Shown here: positions 35,891-46,816 of the stretch, one piece after another
Layout: every line of letters starts with the position of its first letter
How positions within the stretch are numbered: the first letter of the stretch is position 1
The notes under the pieces: generated by a model
What the model was told of the DNA's origin: nothing
What the model saw: the letters and a program-made list of their open reading frames with translations, nothing else
The model's database searches: none
Source: Balneicella halophila
Lineage (GTDB): Bacteria; Bacteroidota; Bacteroidia; Bacteroidales; Balneicellaceae
Assembly: GCF_003096835.1 (NCBI RefSeq)
Contig: NZ_QENZ01000003.1
Coordinates: forward strand, 124,001-188,000
Length of the DNA: 64,000 nt
Reading direction: 5' to 3'
Program-made: the position numbers and the translations under genes

Positions 35891-37981
35891 TTATTCGCTT
35901 TTTAAATGTTTGTCTAAGAAATTAAAGAACGTACGTTGCCAGATTACACTATTTTGTGGTTGTAATATCCAGTGATTTTCCTCTGGAAAAATTAACATCT
36001 CCGCATCCAGTCCTTTTAATTTTGCAGCATTAAACGCTTGTAACCCTTGTGTGTAGGGAATGCGATAATCTTTCTCTCCGTGTATAACTAAAATTGGTGT
36101 ATCCCAATTATTAACATATTTATGAGGTGAGAATTTAGAGAAAGTACGTTGTGCTTCCTTATTTGATTTGTCCCAATAAGCACCGCCTAAATCCCAATTT
36201 ACAAAGAACATTTCTTCTGTTCCTAAATACATTGCTTCGAGATTAAACATTCCAGCATGTGAAATAAATGCACTGAAACGCTTATTGTGATTTCCTGCTA
36301 ACCAGTACACAGAATAGCCACCATAAGATGCACCAATAGCTCCTAAATTTTCTTTATCAACATAAGATTCTTTAGCTGCATCATCAATTGCTGATAAATA
36401 ATCCTTTTGGTTCTGTCCTCCATAATCTTTTGATATCTGCTCTAACCATTCTCTTCCAAAACCCTGTAAACCTCTACGGTTTGGTGCAACGATGATATAC
36501 CCTTTTGCTGACATCATTTGGAAGTTCCAACGATAACTCCAAAACTGAGAAACAGTTCCTTGCGGACCTCCTTGACAATACAATAACGTTGGATATTTCT
36601 TGTTAGGGTCGAAGTTCGGTGGATAAATCATCCAAACCAACATATCTTTCCCGTCAGTTGTTTTCACCCAACGCTCTTTAACCTCACCCATTTTTAATTG
36701 ATTAAGCACATCAGCATTTACAAAAGAAATTTCTTTTGCTTCACCAGTTGAAGGATTAACGGTGTACATTTCTGAAGGTTGAGACATAGATTGTTTCGTT
36801 GCAACTAAAATATCATTAGCCACCTCTACACTCTTATAATTGTGAACGCCTTCGGTTACTTTTGTTACTTTCTTATCAGATAAATTCAACTTATAAATAT
36901 CATCTTTCGCATGCCAATCAGAAATAAAATAAATGGCATCACCATTAGAACTCCATGATAAACCATGAGCTAACATTTGTTCGAAATCTGAAGTATAATC
37001 CTCTTTTTCACCTGTTGCAAGGTTCATGATGAAGATACGTTCTTTGTCAGCTTCGTAACCGTCACGCTCCATACTTTCCCAAGCCATCTTCGTTCCATCA
37101 GGAGAGAAAACAGGATTTTTATCATACCCTAAGTTTCCTTCAGTTACATTTTTTGTCTCTCCTGTTTCGATATTGTAGAAATAAATATCGGTATTTGTTG
37201 AAACGGCATAGTCTCTACCTTTTTTCTTACGAGAAACGTAAGCTAACTCTTTACTATTGGGTAGCCAAACGACTTGTTCAGTACCACCGAAAGGACGAAC
37301 TGGAGATTCCCACTGCTCACCTTCCATAATATCTTTTCCTTCTTCTAGATTATTTGATTCAGAATAAGTTGTGATAAAAATATGTGAGTACTTTGTTACC
37401 CAATGATCCCAATGGCGACTCATCATATGATCAGTAAAGTGGGCATTTGCTTTGTCCATATCAGGATGACGCTCTTTCAGCGATTCTCCAAAACTCACAT
37501 CTTTCAGATAATAGATATGTTTCATGTCTGGTGAATAATTGAATCCATTAATACCTTCTTCGATATCAGAACGCTGTGTTCTTCCAGTACCATCAGGATT
37601 CATTTCCCACAGTTGTCCATCAAGGATAAAACCAATCTTCTTTCCGTCTGGTCTCCATTGCATGCCGCCTTCATTTTTTGCAGTATTAGTAATGCGTACG
37701 GGCTTCCCATCAGGTAATGCAATGGTGTACCAATCTTTGTACATTTTGTTCTCGTCAATCTTGGGATAAGTCACAGAATACAGGACTGTGTTTTTATCAG
37801 GAGAAACAGAAACTCCTCCAATTCGACCTAAAGCATTAAGTACTTCTGGAGTCATAATGTCAGAATCCAATGTTACCTTCTCAGGAACGTAACCTTCTTT
37901 GTTATCTCCCTTATCTTTTGCTTCCGCAGTACATGCTAATAAAGCTGTAGCCATAAATGTGATTAAAATTAAATTTTTCAT
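35891..37981 (-). CDS. S9 family peptidase (DPP/acylaminoacyl type), lipoprotein
   Basis: A 696-residue protein taken from the ATG at 37981 (MKNLILITFMATALLAC), which gives a lipobox with Cys17; the frame runs 20 codons further but that part is not signal-like. A beta-propeller (residues 40-430) precedes the hydrolase domain with GASYGGYS (Ser), VIHGEKDYRIP (Asp) and PEENHWI (His). It resembles dipeptidyl- and acyl-peptidases and probably trims peptides in the periplasm. It lies 32 bases behind recA on the same strand. Confidence 0.94.
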   Translation of the reverse strand: MKNLILITFMATALLACTAEAKDKGDNKEGYVPEKVTLDSDIMTPEVLNALGRIGGVSVSPDKNTVLYSVTYPKIDENKMYKDWYTIALPDGKPVRITNTAKNEGGMQWRPDGKKIGFILDGQLWEMNPDGTGRTQRSDIEEGINGFNYSPDMKHIYYLKDVSFGESLKERHPDMDKANAHFTDHMMSRHWDHWVTKYSHIFITTYSESNNLEEGKDIMEGEQWESPVRPFGGTEQVVWLPNSKELAYVSRKKKGRDYAVSTNTDIYFYNIETGETKNVTEGNLGYDKNPVFSPDGTKMAWESMERDGYEADKERIFIMNLATGEKEDYTSDFEQMLAHGLSWSSNGDAIYFISDWHAKDDIYKLNLSDKKVTKVTEGVHNYKSVEVANDILVATKQSMSQPSEMYTVNPSTGEAKEISFVNADVLNQLKMGEVKERWVKTTDGKDMLVWMIYPPNFDPNKKYPTLLYCQGGPQGTVSQFWSYRWNFQMMSAKGYIIVAPNRRGLQGFGREWLEQISKDYGGQNQKDYLSAIDDAAKESYVDKENLGAIGASYGGYSVYWLAGNHNKRFSAFISHAGMFNLEAMYLGTEEMFFVNWDLGGAYWDKSNKEAQRTFSKFSPHKYVNNWDTPILVIHGEKDYRIPYTQGLQAFNAAKLKGLDAEMLIFPEENHWILQPQNSVIWQRTFFNFLDKHLKSE

Positions 37982-38012
37982 TGTAGATATATTACTTTTT
38001 TGGATAATTGAT

Positions 38013-39014
38013 TTATTTCTTATCATTTTTAAGCTTCTCAAGAATCTTTTCCTCTAATTCAGATAATAGCTCCGGATTATCTTGTAATAATGCTTTTACA
38101 GCCTCCTTGCCTTGTCCTAATTTTGTATCTCCATATGAATACCAAGACCCTTTTTTATCAATGATATCATGCAATACACCGAGGTCAATGATTTCTCCTA
38201 CTTTTGAGATACCTTCTCCATACATAATGTCAAATTCTGCTTTCTTAAAAGGCGGAGCCACCTTATTTTTCACAACTTTAACAACCGTCTGGTTTCCGAT
38301 AGTATCTTCTCCCTCCTTAATAGCTGTTCTTCTACGAATATCTAAACGCACTGAGGCATAGAATTTAAGAGCATTACCGCCAGTAGTGGTTTCTGGATTT
38401 CCAAACATCACCCCAATTTTTTCACGCAATTGGTTAATGAAAATACATGTCGTATTCGTTCTACTGATAACTCCAGTCAGTTTACGCAACGCTTGTGACA
38501 TTAGTCGTGCTTGTAATCCAACATTCGAATCGCCCATCTCTCCTTCTATCTCCTTTTTAGGAGTTAATGCAGCAACAGAATCGACCACCACAATATCTAC
38601 AGCAGAGGAACGAATCAATTGCTCAGCAATTTCTAAAGCCTGTTCTCCATTATCTGGCTGTGAAATATAGAGGTCTTCGATATTTACACCTAACTTTTCT
38701 GCATAAAAGCGGTCAAATGCGTGTTCAGCATCAATAAAAGCTGCTATACCTCCTTGCTTCTGTGCCTCAGCAATGGCATGTATGGCTAAGGTCGTTTTAC
38801 CGGAAGATTCCGGACCGTAAATCTCAATTACTCTTCCTCGAGGATATCCCCCTACACCCAAAGCAATGTCTAAAGACAAAGACCCTGAACTAATTACAGG
38901 AACATCGACCACTGTAGCATCACCCATTCGCATTATGGCGCCTTTACCGTGTGTCTTTTCAATCTTATCCATCGTAAGCTTCAGTGCTTTCAATTTTTCT
39001 TTATTCTCTGCCAT
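38013..39014 (-). CDS. recA: RecA recombinase
   Basis: A 333-residue ATPase that pairs homologous DNA and triggers LexA cleavage. [17 protein letters not shown] (Walker A), [21 protein letters not shown], and [21 protein letters not shown] (loop L2 region) are unmistakable. The start at 39014 ([12 protein letters not shown]) is chosen over the upstream in-frame codon at 39077 because a -7 box lies between the two. No LexA-like operator is evident near the promoter. Confidence 0.98.
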   Translation of the reverse strand: MAENKEKLKALKLTMDKIEKTHGKGAIMRMGDATVVDVPVISSGSLSLDIALGVGGYPRGRVIEIYGPESSGKTTLAIHAIAEAQKQGGIAAFIDAEHAFDRFYAEKLGVNIEDLYISQPDNGEQALEIAEQLIRSSAVDIVVVDSVAALTPKKEIEGEMGDSNVGLQARLMSQALRKLTGVISRTNTTCIFINQLREKIGVMFGNPETTTGGNALKFYASVRLDIRRRTAIKEGEDTIGNQTVVKVVKNKVAPPFKKAEFDIMYGEGISKVGEIIDLGVLHDIIDKKGSWYSYGDTKLGQGKEAVKALLQDNPELLSELEEKILEKLKNDKK

Positions 39015-39066
39015 CTGATTTTTTATTTTAAATATTTCTTTTTTAACTAATAGATTATTAGCCAAA

Positions 39067-39074
39067 CAAAGATA
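39067..39074 (-). promoter_or_regulatory. -7 box (TATCTTTG) for recA
   Basis: A TAnnTTTG match on the minus strand, 52 bases before the ATG at 39014. Confidence 0.5.
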
Positions 39075-39113
39075 CAATTTCTTGACAAATTAAAAATTAT
39101 AAAAAGTCTTATT

Positions 39114-39141
39114 TTGAACTACCATTTTTTGTGTAACTTTG
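39114..39141 (+). promoter_or_regulatory. Complete promoter for clpS-nfeD-like genes
   Basis: TTG (39114-39116) is followed after 17 bases by TAACTTTG (39134-39141), the expected spacing of Bacteroidota -33 and -7 elements. The clpS ATG is 23 bases downstream. Confidence 0.65.
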
Positions 39142-39164
39142 GTAGTTCAATTTATTAAAAACAA

Positions 39165-39440
39165 ATGGGAGAATCTACACGAAAACAGCCAGAGAGTACA
39201 TCCGAGACTACCGAAGCAAAGGGTCGCTCATTGATTTTACATAATGATGATTTCAATGATTTTGACTTTGTAGTAGATACATTGATTGTTGTTTGTGAGC
39301 ACGAATATGAACAAGCCTTTCAGTGTGCATTAATCACACACCACAAAGGAAAGTGTGAGGTAAAACGTGGAAGTTTAGAAGAATTGAAACCTCTGAAACA
39401 TCGCATTATCGACAGAGGTATAAACGCAACAATAGATTAA
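39165..39440 (+). CDS. clpS: ClpS-like ATP-dependent Clp protease adaptor
   Basis: A 91-residue protein. Residues 25-90 are the ClpS core (LILHNDDFNDFDFVVDTL, the EHEYEQAFQCALITHHKGKC block, and GIN at the end), which binds N-degron substrates and hands them to ClpA/ClpC. The first 24 residues are polar and disordered, like the ClpS tail that enters the Clp pore. It is followed 3 bases later by an NfeD-like gene. It has a well-formed promoter. Confidence 0.93.
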   Translation: MGESTRKQPESTSETTEAKGRSLILHNDDFNDFDFVVDTLIVVCEHEYEQAFQCALITHHKGKCEVKRGSLEELKPLKHRIIDRGINATID

Positions 39441-39443
39441 GCT

Positions 39444-39914
39444 ATGGAACTTATCTTTATTATTCTAATACTACTGTTGGGGATTGTTTTTGTATTATTG
39501 GAAATCATTGTTTTCCCTGGAGTAACAGTTTCTGGCATTGCAGGTATAGCTTTGCTTACGCTTGGAATTTATTTTGCTTATAGCGATCATGGAAATGTAG
39601 TAGGACATCTTACTCTTTCAGGAACCATAGTGATTGCAATAGTTGCAACAGCATTAGCATTTCGATACAGCGCTTGGCGTAAAGTTTCTTTAGAAACCAA
39701 AATTGATGGGCAAGTCAATCTGTTAAAAGATTTAGCGATTGAGGTAGGAGACGAAGGCAAAACACTGACTCGATTAGCACCAGTAGGCAGTATTAAAATT
39801 CAAGACCGTATCATTGAAGCAAAATCCAGGCAAGGCTATATAAATGAAGGTGTTTCAGTTGAAATTGTTAAAGTAATGAAAAATGCGGTAGTCGTTATTC
39901 CAAAGTCTAAATAA
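39444..39914 (+). CDS. NfeD-like membrane protein
   Basis: A 156-residue protein: three N-terminal helices (about 2-25, 27-45, 53-75) with the VLLEIIVFPGVTVSGIAGIALL segment, followed by an OB-like cytoplasmic or periplasmic domain (VGDEGKTLTRLAPVGSIKIQDRIIEAKS...SVEIVKV). This is the short NfeD type. Such proteins usually pair with an SPFH/flotillin gene, but here the next gene is fabD. Its function in membrane organisation is inferred from the family. Confidence 0.88.
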   Translation: MELIFIILILLLGIVFVLLEIIVFPGVTVSGIAGIALLTLGIYFAYSDHGNVVGHLTLSGTIVIAIVATALAFRYSAWRKVSLETKIDGQVNLLKDLAIEVGDEGKTLTRLAPVGSIKIQDRIIEAKSRQGYINEGVSVEIVKVMKNAVVVIPKSK

Positions 39915-39968
39915 TCTATTGCTTTTCATTATTGTTTAATTTTTTCAATATCTTAAAATTGATTTTTT

Positions 39969-39976
39969 TATCTTTG
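39969..39976 (+). promoter_or_regulatory. -7 box (TATCTTTG) for fabD
   Basis: A TAnnTTTG match 37 bases before the ATG at 40014. No TTG at the usual distance. Confidence 0.45.
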
Positions 39977-40013
39977 AACCTGATTTTAGAAATTTTTCAT
40001 TAAAAAAATAAAA

Positions 40014-40898
40014 ATGAAAGCATTTGTATTTCCTGGACAGGGTGCACAGCACGTTGGTATGGGACAAGATTTATATGAAGCTTCTCCTAAGATAAAGGAA
40101 CTCTTTAATAGGGCTAATGAGGTTTTAGGATTTTCTATTACAGACCTTATGTTCCATGGAACTGAGGAAAATTTAAAGGAAACAAAAGTAACCCAACCTG
40201 CTATATTTCTACATTCCGTACTATTGACGGAATATTTAGGGGAACAATTTAAGCCAGCTATGGTTGCAGGTCACTCTTTAGGAGAATTCTCTGCATTAGT
40301 AGCAACTAAAGCCATGTCTTTTGAAGATGGTTTGACATTAGTATCGAAGCGAGCTAATGCCATGCAAGAGGCTTGTGATATTACACCCTCAACAATGGCA
40401 GCTATAGTAGGATTGGCAGACGAAATTGTTGAAAAAGTTTGTACTGAAACTGATGGTGTAGTCGTTCCTGCAAATTATAATTGCCCTGGACAATTGGTTA
40501 TCTCAGGTGAGATAGATGCAGTTAAAAAAGCGTGTGAAGCACTGAAAGAAAAAGGCGCTAAGCGGGCTCTTATTTTAAAAGTTGGTGGAGCATTTCATTC
40601 ACCACTGATGGAGCCAGCACATGAGAAATTGGCACAAGCCATTGAAAAAACAGAAATTCACGAGCCAATCTGTCCCATCTATCAAAATGTGGATGCCAAA
40701 GCCCACACAGATGCTAAAACAATCAAGGAAAACCTAATTGCTCAATTGACTTCACCTGTTTATTGGACGCAGACAGTGCAGAATATGGTAGCTGATGGTG
40801 CAACTTCATTTACTGAAGTAGGGCCTGGGAAGGCACTTCAAGGCATGATTCGAAAAGTAGATAATTCTTTGGAAATTACTGGTATTGAAAAGATATAG
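40014..40898 (+). CDS. fabD: Malonyl-CoA:ACP transacylase
   Basis: A 294-residue enzyme that loads malonyl groups on acyl carrier protein for fatty-acid synthesis. GQGAQHVGMGQDL (oxyanion side), the nucleophile elbow AGHSLGEFSALVA, the Arg-containing SKRANAMQEA, the His in GGAFHSPLM and the terminal EVGPGKALQGMIRKV are all present. It is a single gene here, not in a fab cluster. It meets prfA tail to tail with an 11-base gap. Confidence 0.97.
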   Translation: MKAFVFPGQGAQHVGMGQDLYEASPKIKELFNRANEVLGFSITDLMFHGTEENLKETKVTQPAIFLHSVLLTEYLGEQFKPAMVAGHSLGEFSALVATKAMSFEDGLTLVSKRANAMQEACDITPSTMAAIVGLADEIVEKVCTETDGVVVPANYNCPGQLVISGEIDAVKKACEALKEKGAKRALILKVGGAFHSPLMEPAHEKLAQAIEKTEIHEPICPIYQNVDAKAHTDAKTIKENLIAQLTSPVYWTQTVQNMVADGATSFTEVGPGKALQGMIRKVDNSLEITGIEKI

Positions 40899-40909
40899 TG
40901 GGTTTATTT

Positions 40910-41992
40910 TTATAACCCACTTTCTTTCAATCTTTCGATATTTTCCTCCGTTTGCAATTTATCTATAATCTCCTGTATATCACCATCCATAACAGCAGAT
41001 AGATTGTATAGCGTTAAATTAATACGATGATCTGTAACACGTCCTTGTGGATAGTTATACGTACGAATTTTTGCAGAACGGTCTCCAGTTGATACCATTG
41101 TACGACGTTTTCCTGCAATCTCGTCCAAATATTTTTGATGTTCCAGGGCATAGATACGTGAACGCAACTCAACCATAGCTTTCGCAAGGTTTTTAATTTG
41201 TGATTTCTGATCTTGGCAAGTGACAACAATCCCTGTAGGAATGTGCGTCAAACGTATTGCAGAATATGTTGTATTTACAGATTGACCACCCGGACCCGAT
41301 GAACAGTAAGTGTCTTTACGGATATCGCTTTCTTTCACATCAATATCGAACTCCTCAGCCTCAGGCAATACTGCCACACTGGCAGCCGACGTATGAACAC
41401 GCCCTTGTGTTTCTGTTTGCGGAACACGTTGTACACGATGCACTCCAGATTCATATTTCAAAGTCCCATACACGTTGTCGCCCTCTACATTCATTACAAT
41501 CTCCTTGTAACCGCCCGATGTCCCTTCACTTACGCTACTTATGGAAACCTTCCAGCCTTTTGATTCACAATATTTGGTATACATTCGGTGCAAATCTCCT
41601 GCAAAAATACTTGCCTCATCACCTCCAGTACCCGCACGAATCTCCATGATAGCGTTTTTCGCATCTTCAGGGTCAGCAGGAACTAACAACATCTTGATCC
41701 GTTGCTCAATTACTGGTAACTTTTCTTCCAATTCATCCAATTCCATTTTAGCCATCTCCCGAAATTCCTCATCGGTTTCATTAGCTATAATATTTTTAGA
41801 TTCCTCAATACGCTCTATGGTTTCTTTATATTCATCACCCGCTTTGGTGATGTCTTCTAATTCTTTATATTCTTTGGTCAACTTCACGTAACGCTTCATA
41901 TCCTGCATAATATCAGGGTCGGTGATTTGCTCACCTACTTCTCTGAAGCGTACATACAATCCTTCTAATCTATCTACCAATAAGTTACTCAT
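40910..41992 (-). CDS. prfA: Peptide chain release factor 1
   Basis: A 360-residue factor that ends translation at UAA and UAG. The GGQ loop is in [17 protein letters not shown]; the tail [21 protein letters not shown]-like stretch and the [14 protein letters not shown] region also match RF1, with PQT at the usual place of the stop-recognition tripeptide. The presence of a normal RF1 shows that UAG and UAA are real stops here, which bears on the receptor pseudogene. Confidence 0.97.
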   Translation of the reverse strand: MSNLLVDRLEGLYVRFREVGEQITDPDIMQDMKRYVKLTKEYKELEDITKAGDEYKETIERIEESKNIIANETDEEFREMAKMELDELEEKLPVIEQRIKMLLVPADPEDAKNAIMEIRAGTGGDEASIFAGDLHRMYTKYCESKGWKVSISSVSEGTSGGYKEIVMNVEGDNVYGTLKYESGVHRVQRVPQTETQGRVHTSAASVAVLPEAEEFDIDVKESDIRKDTYCSSGPGGQSVNTTYSAIRLTHIPTGIVVTCQDQKSQIKNLAKAMVELRSRIYALEHQKYLDEIAGKRRTMVSTGDRSAKIRTYNYPQGRVTDHRINLTLYNLSAVMDGDIQEIIDKLQTEENIERLKESGL

Positions 41993-42013
41993 ATATTATC
42001 CTCTAATTTTTTG

Positions 42014-42021
42014 CAAAGATA
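42014..42021 (-). promoter_or_regulatory. -7 box (TATCTTTG) for prfA
   Basis: A TAnnTTTG match on the minus strand, 21 bases before the ATG at 41992. Confidence 0.45.
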
Positions 42022-42075
42022 CGAAATTTCAAGTTGTGGTTTATCACTTGAACTAAAAGCTGTTCAGATGTAGCT

Positions 42076-43299
42076 TTATTCTCCCGATAAAATTTGTCTG
42101 ATAGCAGAGGCTTTTAACAGGCACTCTTCATATTCTTTTTCTGGATCTGCCTCAGCAGTGATTGCACCGCCGACGGTGTAAGAAAGCTTTTGATTATTGC
42201 TATCGTATAGAATTGTTCTGATGACTACATTGAAATCAAAATCCCCATTTTCTTGAATATAACCAATGGCTCCCGAATACAATCCCCGTTTACTTACCTC
42301 ATACTGCTCTATGAGTTGCATTGCACTTATTTTAGGAGCTCCCGTCATTGATGCCATAGGGAAAGTTGCATTGACCACGTCATTCAAGGTTGCATTAGCT
42401 GGGAGTTTGGCAGTAACCGTTGATATCATTTGATGCCATTGCTGAAAAGTATATACCTTACATAACTCAGGAACCTCAACTGTTCCGGGTTTTGCCACGC
42501 GAGCAAAGTCGTTACGAACTACATCAACAGCCATTACATTCTCTGCTCTTTCTTTAGGGTTCGTTTGCAATGCCTCAATCAACATTTTATCTTCTTCCAA
42601 AGAAGCTCCTCGCTTTGCAGTTCCTTTTATGGGTTGTGAAATGATTTCATTCCCCTCTTTCTTCACATATCTCTCGGGGCTCGAGCATAATGCATACTTA
42701 CCGTTATGCTTTAGAAAAGAAGCAAATGGAGTCGGAGAAACATCGATTAATTGATTGTAAAGAGAAACCGGACTCAACTTTGCATCTTCTGCTACGAACT
42801 CTTGACAAAAATTTACTTCATAGATATCACCTCTGTGAATATGTTTTTGTAATGCCTGGACTCTTGAAAGATATTCTTGTTTTGATAACTGATTCGTAAC
42901 ATCAACTTCGGTTGTATCCGACTTTTCTATAGACGTTAGCAGAATCTGCTCTGTTAAGTTCTCTATGTCAAAATCACTTTTTTGTACAGAAAACTCTGTT
43001 CCAGTCAGTATAAACACATTCGCTGGTTGAAAAAAATAAGCGTCATTAAAAGAAATGGTCTCGGGATGTTCCGAAACCAAATCTTCTAATTTATTTTTAT
43101 AGTCGTAGGAAATGTATCCAAACATCCACTCATTTTTAGGTAATCCTTCAATTGTATTATATTCTTTCTCTACACCTACACCAACTATTATCGTTTTGGT
43201 AAAAGTGTCTTCTAAAAATACACAACAATCGAAGTTGCTTGCCCACTGCAAAAGTTTCGCACGAAAGTGCTCATAATTATCAACTCTTACAGCTTGCAT
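42076..43299 (-). CDS. pabB: Aminodeoxychorismate synthase component I-like protein
   Basis: A 407-residue chorismate-binding enzyme. SPERYVKKEGNEIISQPIKGT has the PIKGT motif, whose Lys marks PabB rather than TrpE (PIAGT). AVDVVRNDFARVAKPGTVEV, FPMASMTGAPK and GAIGYIQENGDFDFNVVIRT follow. It should make 4-amino-4-deoxychorismate for folate. No amidotransferase (pabA) is adjacent; one elsewhere is needed. It begins 3 bases downstream of pepT. Confidence 0.9.
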   Translation of the reverse strand: MQAVRVDNYEHFRAKLLQWASNFDCCVFLEDTFTKTIIVGVGVEKEYNTIEGLPKNEWMFGYISYDYKNKLEDLVSEHPETISFNDAYFFQPANVFILTGTEFSVQKSDFDIENLTEQILLTSIEKSDTTEVDVTNQLSKQEYLSRVQALQKHIHRGDIYEVNFCQEFVAEDAKLSPVSLYNQLIDVSPTPFASFLKHNGKYALCSSPERYVKKEGNEIISQPIKGTAKRGASLEEDKMLIEALQTNPKERAENVMAVDVVRNDFARVAKPGTVEVPELCKVYTFQQWHQMISTVTAKLPANATLNDVVNATFPMASMTGAPKISAMQLIEQYEVSKRGLYSGAIGYIQENGDFDFNVVIRTILYDSNNQKLSYTVGGAITAEADPEKEYEECLLKASAIRQILSGE

Positions 43300-43302
43300 T
43301 TT

Positions 43303-44529
43303 TTACTGCTTACCAATATTTTCTGCAATACGCACGATTAACTTTGTGGCTTTTTGCATAGATGGGATTGGTACGTATTCAAATTTCCCGTGGAAATTAT
43401 GTCCCCCGGCAAAAATATTTGGACAAGGCAATCCCATGAATGATAAGCGAGCTCCATCAGTACCTCCACGTATCGCTTTTACATTAGGCTTTATGCCCTC
43501 TTCTTCCATTGCTTGGCGTGCAATGTCAACAATATACATTTGTGGCTCCACTTTTTCTCTCATATTATAGTATTGATCTTTAATTTCAATATCTATATAC
43601 TCTTGACCATACTTTTGAGCAATCTGGTCTGCCACATTTTTCATGAATTGCTTTCTGTTTTCAAAGTGCTCTCTATCGAAATCTCTTATCATATATTGCA
43701 ATGTTGTCTTTTCGATAGAACCTTGAATATCTACTAAATGATAAAAACCTTCATAGCCCTCTGTTTTTTGTGGAACCTCACTTGCTGGCAATTGGTTCAT
43801 ATATTCTTGAGCAATAAGCATAGAATTGACCATTTTATCCTTTGCATAGCCTGGATGTACACTGCGTCCTTTACAAGTAACAACTGCTCCTGCGGCATTA
43901 AAGTTTTCAAACTCTAATTCTCCTATTTCACCACCATCCATAGTGTAAGCGAAATCAGCACCAAACTTCTCCACGTCGAAATGATCTGCACCCTCACCAA
44001 TCTCTTCATCAGGAGTAAATCCTATCTTTATAGTTCCATGCTTTATATCTGGATTTTCAACCAAATATGCGACTGCAGACATAATCTCAGCAACACCTGC
44101 TTTATCATCAGCTCCTAACAAAGTAGTACCATCAGTTACAATAATATCTTGACCTTTGTATTGTAACAATTCTGGAAAATCTTTCGTTGTCATTACAATG
44201 TTTTGCTCTTCGTTTAAAACGATATCTTTACCATCATAATCTTCTATGGTGCGTGGCTTAACATCTTTCCCAGAAAAATCAGGACTGGTATCCATGTGAG
44301 CAATAAAACCAACAGTAGGCACTTTCTTATCAATATTTGAAGGAAGTGTTGCCATTACATAGCAATTATCATCCATGTGAGCATCTTCTAGTCCTAAATC
44401 TAAAAGCTCTTGTACTAAAATCTTAGCCAAATCTTTTTGACGCTCAGTACTCGGAGTCACTCCTGTGGTTGGGTCTGAATCTGTATATATTTTTACATAA
44501 TTTAAAAATCTTTTTACTACATCTGTCAT
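43303..44529 (-). CDS. pepT: Peptidase T (tripeptide aminopeptidase)
   Basis: A 408-residue di-zinc M20 peptidase that removes the N-terminal residue from tripeptides. [27 protein letters not shown], the catalytic Glu pair in [26 protein letters not shown] and [20 protein letters not shown] supply the metal and catalytic residues. Cytoplasmic, with no signal sequence. It is the first of two genes with pabB, apparently a chance pairing. Confidence 0.96.
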   Translation of the reverse strand: MTDVVKRFLNYVKIYTDSDPTTGVTPSTERQKDLAKILVQELLDLGLEDAHMDDNCYVMATLPSNIDKKVPTVGFIAHMDTSPDFSGKDVKPRTIEDYDGKDIVLNEEQNIVMTTKDFPELLQYKGQDIIVTDGTTLLGADDKAGVAEIMSAVAYLVENPDIKHGTIKIGFTPDEEIGEGADHFDVEKFGADFAYTMDGGEIGELEFENFNAAGAVVTCKGRSVHPGYAKDKMVNSMLIAQEYMNQLPASEVPQKTEGYEGFYHLVDIQGSIEKTTLQYMIRDFDREHFENRKQFMKNVADQIAQKYGQEYIDIEIKDQYYNMREKVEPQMYIVDIARQAMEEEGIKPNVKAIRGGTDGARLSFMGLPCPNIFAGGHNFHGKFEYVPIPSMQKATKLIVRIAENIGKQ

Positions 44530-44553
44530 GATATCTAATTTTTATTATTGTTT

Positions 44554-45234
44554 TTATACGTCGTCTGTATTAAATTGAAATCCTAAACGTTTTCCTGTTT
44601 GGATTTTATTGTCTTGTGCCTTCTGTTGCATCTGCCCCACAGTAGATAACTTTATCATATCATATGGAGGTACAAGCAAATCAAAATTTATTGTATAATT
44701 TATGGCTGTCTCAATAACATGCCTTAAGTTTTCTTTATTCACTTCACATGCTGAGATATCCTTATCGCGGAAAGACATTTGTCTTTTCCCTTCTACCATA
44801 TAATGATTTTCCCTATTGACGAAGATACGGCCAACCAAATAGCCGATATCATCATTTCGATTGTACACAAAAGAATCTGTCAAAAAATTATAAATAGATA
44901 TCTGCCCCACATAACCATTGTCCGGATTATTTTTCATATAGGAATGTTTCCAGATAATATTCTCTTTATTGAATTGGAAAACATTTGTGTGCATACTAAA
45001 AATGAGGATGTCAGAGCCTAATTTTAATTGCAAATCATAAATTCCTGTTTTATGGTGTAGAACTTTAATGCGATTGTCTTCTCCGTCTAATAATTCATTG
45101 TATTCTTGTTCAATCTCAGATATAATTTCTTCAATTAATTTCAGAGTATTGAGTGTTGTATCAAAAACTTTTTGTTTTAGTGTTGCTTTACTCTTTAGCG
45201 TATCTATTATTTTATGTGTCAAATTCTCTTCCAT
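44554..45234 (-). CDS. Conserved protein of unknown function
   Basis: A 226-residue cytoplasmic protein without signal or membrane segments. The N-terminal 50 residues form a helix with coiled-coil character (LKLIEEIISEIEQEYNELLDG); the rest is predicted mixed alpha/beta with an aromatic, Asn-rich centre (FNKENIIWKHSYMKNN, GYLVGRIFVNRENHYMVEGKRQMSFRD). I recall similar proteins only as hypothetical Bacteroidota genes. It starts 5 bases after proS ends, so it is likely read from the proS transcript. Confidence 0.78.
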   Translation of the reverse strand: MEENLTHKIIDTLKSKATLKQKVFDTTLNTLKLIEEIISEIEQEYNELLDGEDNRIKVLHHKTGIYDLQLKLGSDILIFSMHTNVFQFNKENIIWKHSYMKNNPDNGYVGQISIYNFLTDSFVYNRNDDIGYLVGRIFVNRENHYMVEGKRQMSFRDKDISACEVNKENLRHVIETAINYTINFDLLVPPYDMIKLSTVGQMQQKAQDNKIQTGKRLGFQFNTDDV

Positions 45235-45239
45235 AATCT

Positions 45240-46715
45240 CTAATATGCTTTAGCAAAAAGTACTCTTTGTTTCGACGGCTTACCTGTAAGGATGCATTTC
45301 CCTTCTTCTTGTTTATTATCTAACGGAATGCATCTAATTGTAGCTTTTGTTTCTTCTTTTATTTTTTGTTCTGTCTCTACCGTTCCATCCCAATGCGCAG
45401 ATAAGAAGCCGCCTTTCGTTTCTAACAACTCTTTAAACTCCTCATAATCATCAACTTCTGTAATGTGATCGTCTCTGTACTTTTTAGCATTTCTGAAGAT
45501 CGCTGATTGTATCTCTTCCAGTAGGTTTTCAATATAATCCACTAATCCATCAAAGGGAACGGTTTCTTTTGTCAAAGTATCACGACGTGCTACTTCAATA
45601 GTTCCGTTTTCTAAATCCCTACCTCCCATTGCTAGACGAATAGGAATACCCTTCAATTCGTATTCTGCAAATTTCCATCCTGGTTTTTTTGTATCACTAT
45701 CATCAAATTTAACTGAAATACCTTTAGTTTTTAACTCATCTAAGATAGGATTTATTTTCTCAGAAATTGCACTTAACTGCTCATTATTTCTAAAAATTGG
45801 GACAATTACCACTTGGATTGGCGCTAATTTAGGAGGCAATACCAATCCATGATCATCAGAATGTGCCATTATCAGTGCACCCATCAAGCGTGTAGAAACA
45901 CCCCATGATGTAGCCCACACATAGTCTTCTTTTCCTTCTTTGTTGGTGAATTTCACATCAAAAGCTTTGGCAAAATTCTGTCCAAGGAAATGCGAAGTTC
46001 CTGATTGCAATGCCTTACCATCTTGCATCAATGCTTCAATAGAGTAGGTATCTAATGCACCGGCAAAGCGCTCACTCTCAGACTTAACGCCTTGAATAAC
46101 GGGCATAGCCATCCACTCTTCTGCAAACTTTGCATAAATATCAATCATTTGCTTAGTTTCATACTCTGCTTCTTCTTTTGTAGCGTGTGCAGTATGCCCT
46201 TCTTGCCATAGAAACTCTGCAGTGCGTAAAAACAAACGCGTACGCATCTCCCAGCGCATCACGTTTGCCCACTGATTGCAAAGTACAGGCAAATCTCTAT
46301 AGGACTGTATCCAATTTTTATAAGTATTCCAGATAATCGTTTCAGAAGTCGGCCTAATAATCAGCTCTTCTTCTAATTTTGCTTCTGGATCCACTACCAC
46401 TCCTCTCCCATCGTCAGCATTTTTCAGTCGATAGTGTGTCACTACTGCACATTCTTTAGCAAATCCTTCTACGTGATCCGCCTCACGACTCAAGAAAGAT
46501 TTTGGAATTAATAAAGGGAAATACGCATTTTGATGTCCGGTTTCTTTAAACATGTCATCTAGGACCCTTTGCATTTTTTCCCAAATAGCATATCCGTAAG
46601 GTTTTATAACCATACAACCTCTTACTGCTGAATTCTCAGCAAGGTCTGCCTTTACTACCAACTCGTTGTACCAAGCTGAATAATTCTCTTCTCTAAATGT
46701 TAAAACTTTTGCCAT
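45240..46715 (-). CDS. proS: Proline--tRNA ligase (archaeal/eukaryotic-like type)
   Basis: A 491-residue class II synthetase. [34 protein letters not shown], motif 2 ([25 protein letters not shown], given in part) and [18 protein letters not shown] before the anticodon-binding domain identify it. The C-terminus carries the extra zinc-type domain of this form (around [17 protein letters not shown]). It lacks the bacterial editing insertion. A -7 box lies 54 bases ahead of its ATG. Confidence 0.97.
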   Translation of the reverse strand: MAKVLTFREENYSAWYNELVVKADLAENSAVRGCMVIKPYGYAIWEKMQRVLDDMFKETGHQNAYFPLLIPKSFLSREADHVEGFAKECAVVTHYRLKNADDGRGVVVDPEAKLEEELIIRPTSETIIWNTYKNWIQSYRDLPVLCNQWANVMRWEMRTRLFLRTAEFLWQEGHTAHATKEEAEYETKQMIDIYAKFAEEWMAMPVIQGVKSESERFAGALDTYSIEALMQDGKALQSGTSHFLGQNFAKAFDVKFTNKEGKEDYVWATSWGVSTRLMGALIMAHSDDHGLVLPPKLAPIQVVIVPIFRNNEQLSAISEKINPILDELKTKGISVKFDDSDTKKPGWKFAEYELKGIPIRLAMGGRDLENGTIEVARRDTLTKETVPFDGLVDYIENLLEEIQSAIFRNAKKYRDDHITEVDDYEEFKELLETKGGFLSAHWDGTVETEQKIKEETKATIRCIPLDNKQEEGKCILTGKPSKQRVLFAKAY

Positions 46716-46769
46716 TCTTATTTATGGTATGGATTTTGTGCTTTTACAAACAAATCATTATATTTACTG

Positions 46770-46777
46770 CAAAAGTA
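46770..46777 (-). promoter_or_regulatory. -7 box (TACTTTTG) for proS
   Basis: A TAnnTTTG match on the minus strand, 54 bases upstream of the ATG at 46715. Confidence 0.45.
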
Positions 46778-46816
46778 AAGATTTAATTGTTAAATTACGA
46801 ATAGGAGAAACACACA

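Noticed and set aside
38013-39077. Upstream start for RecA at 39077
   Set aside because: The extra 21 residues are not RecA-like and would include the -7 box at 39067-39074.
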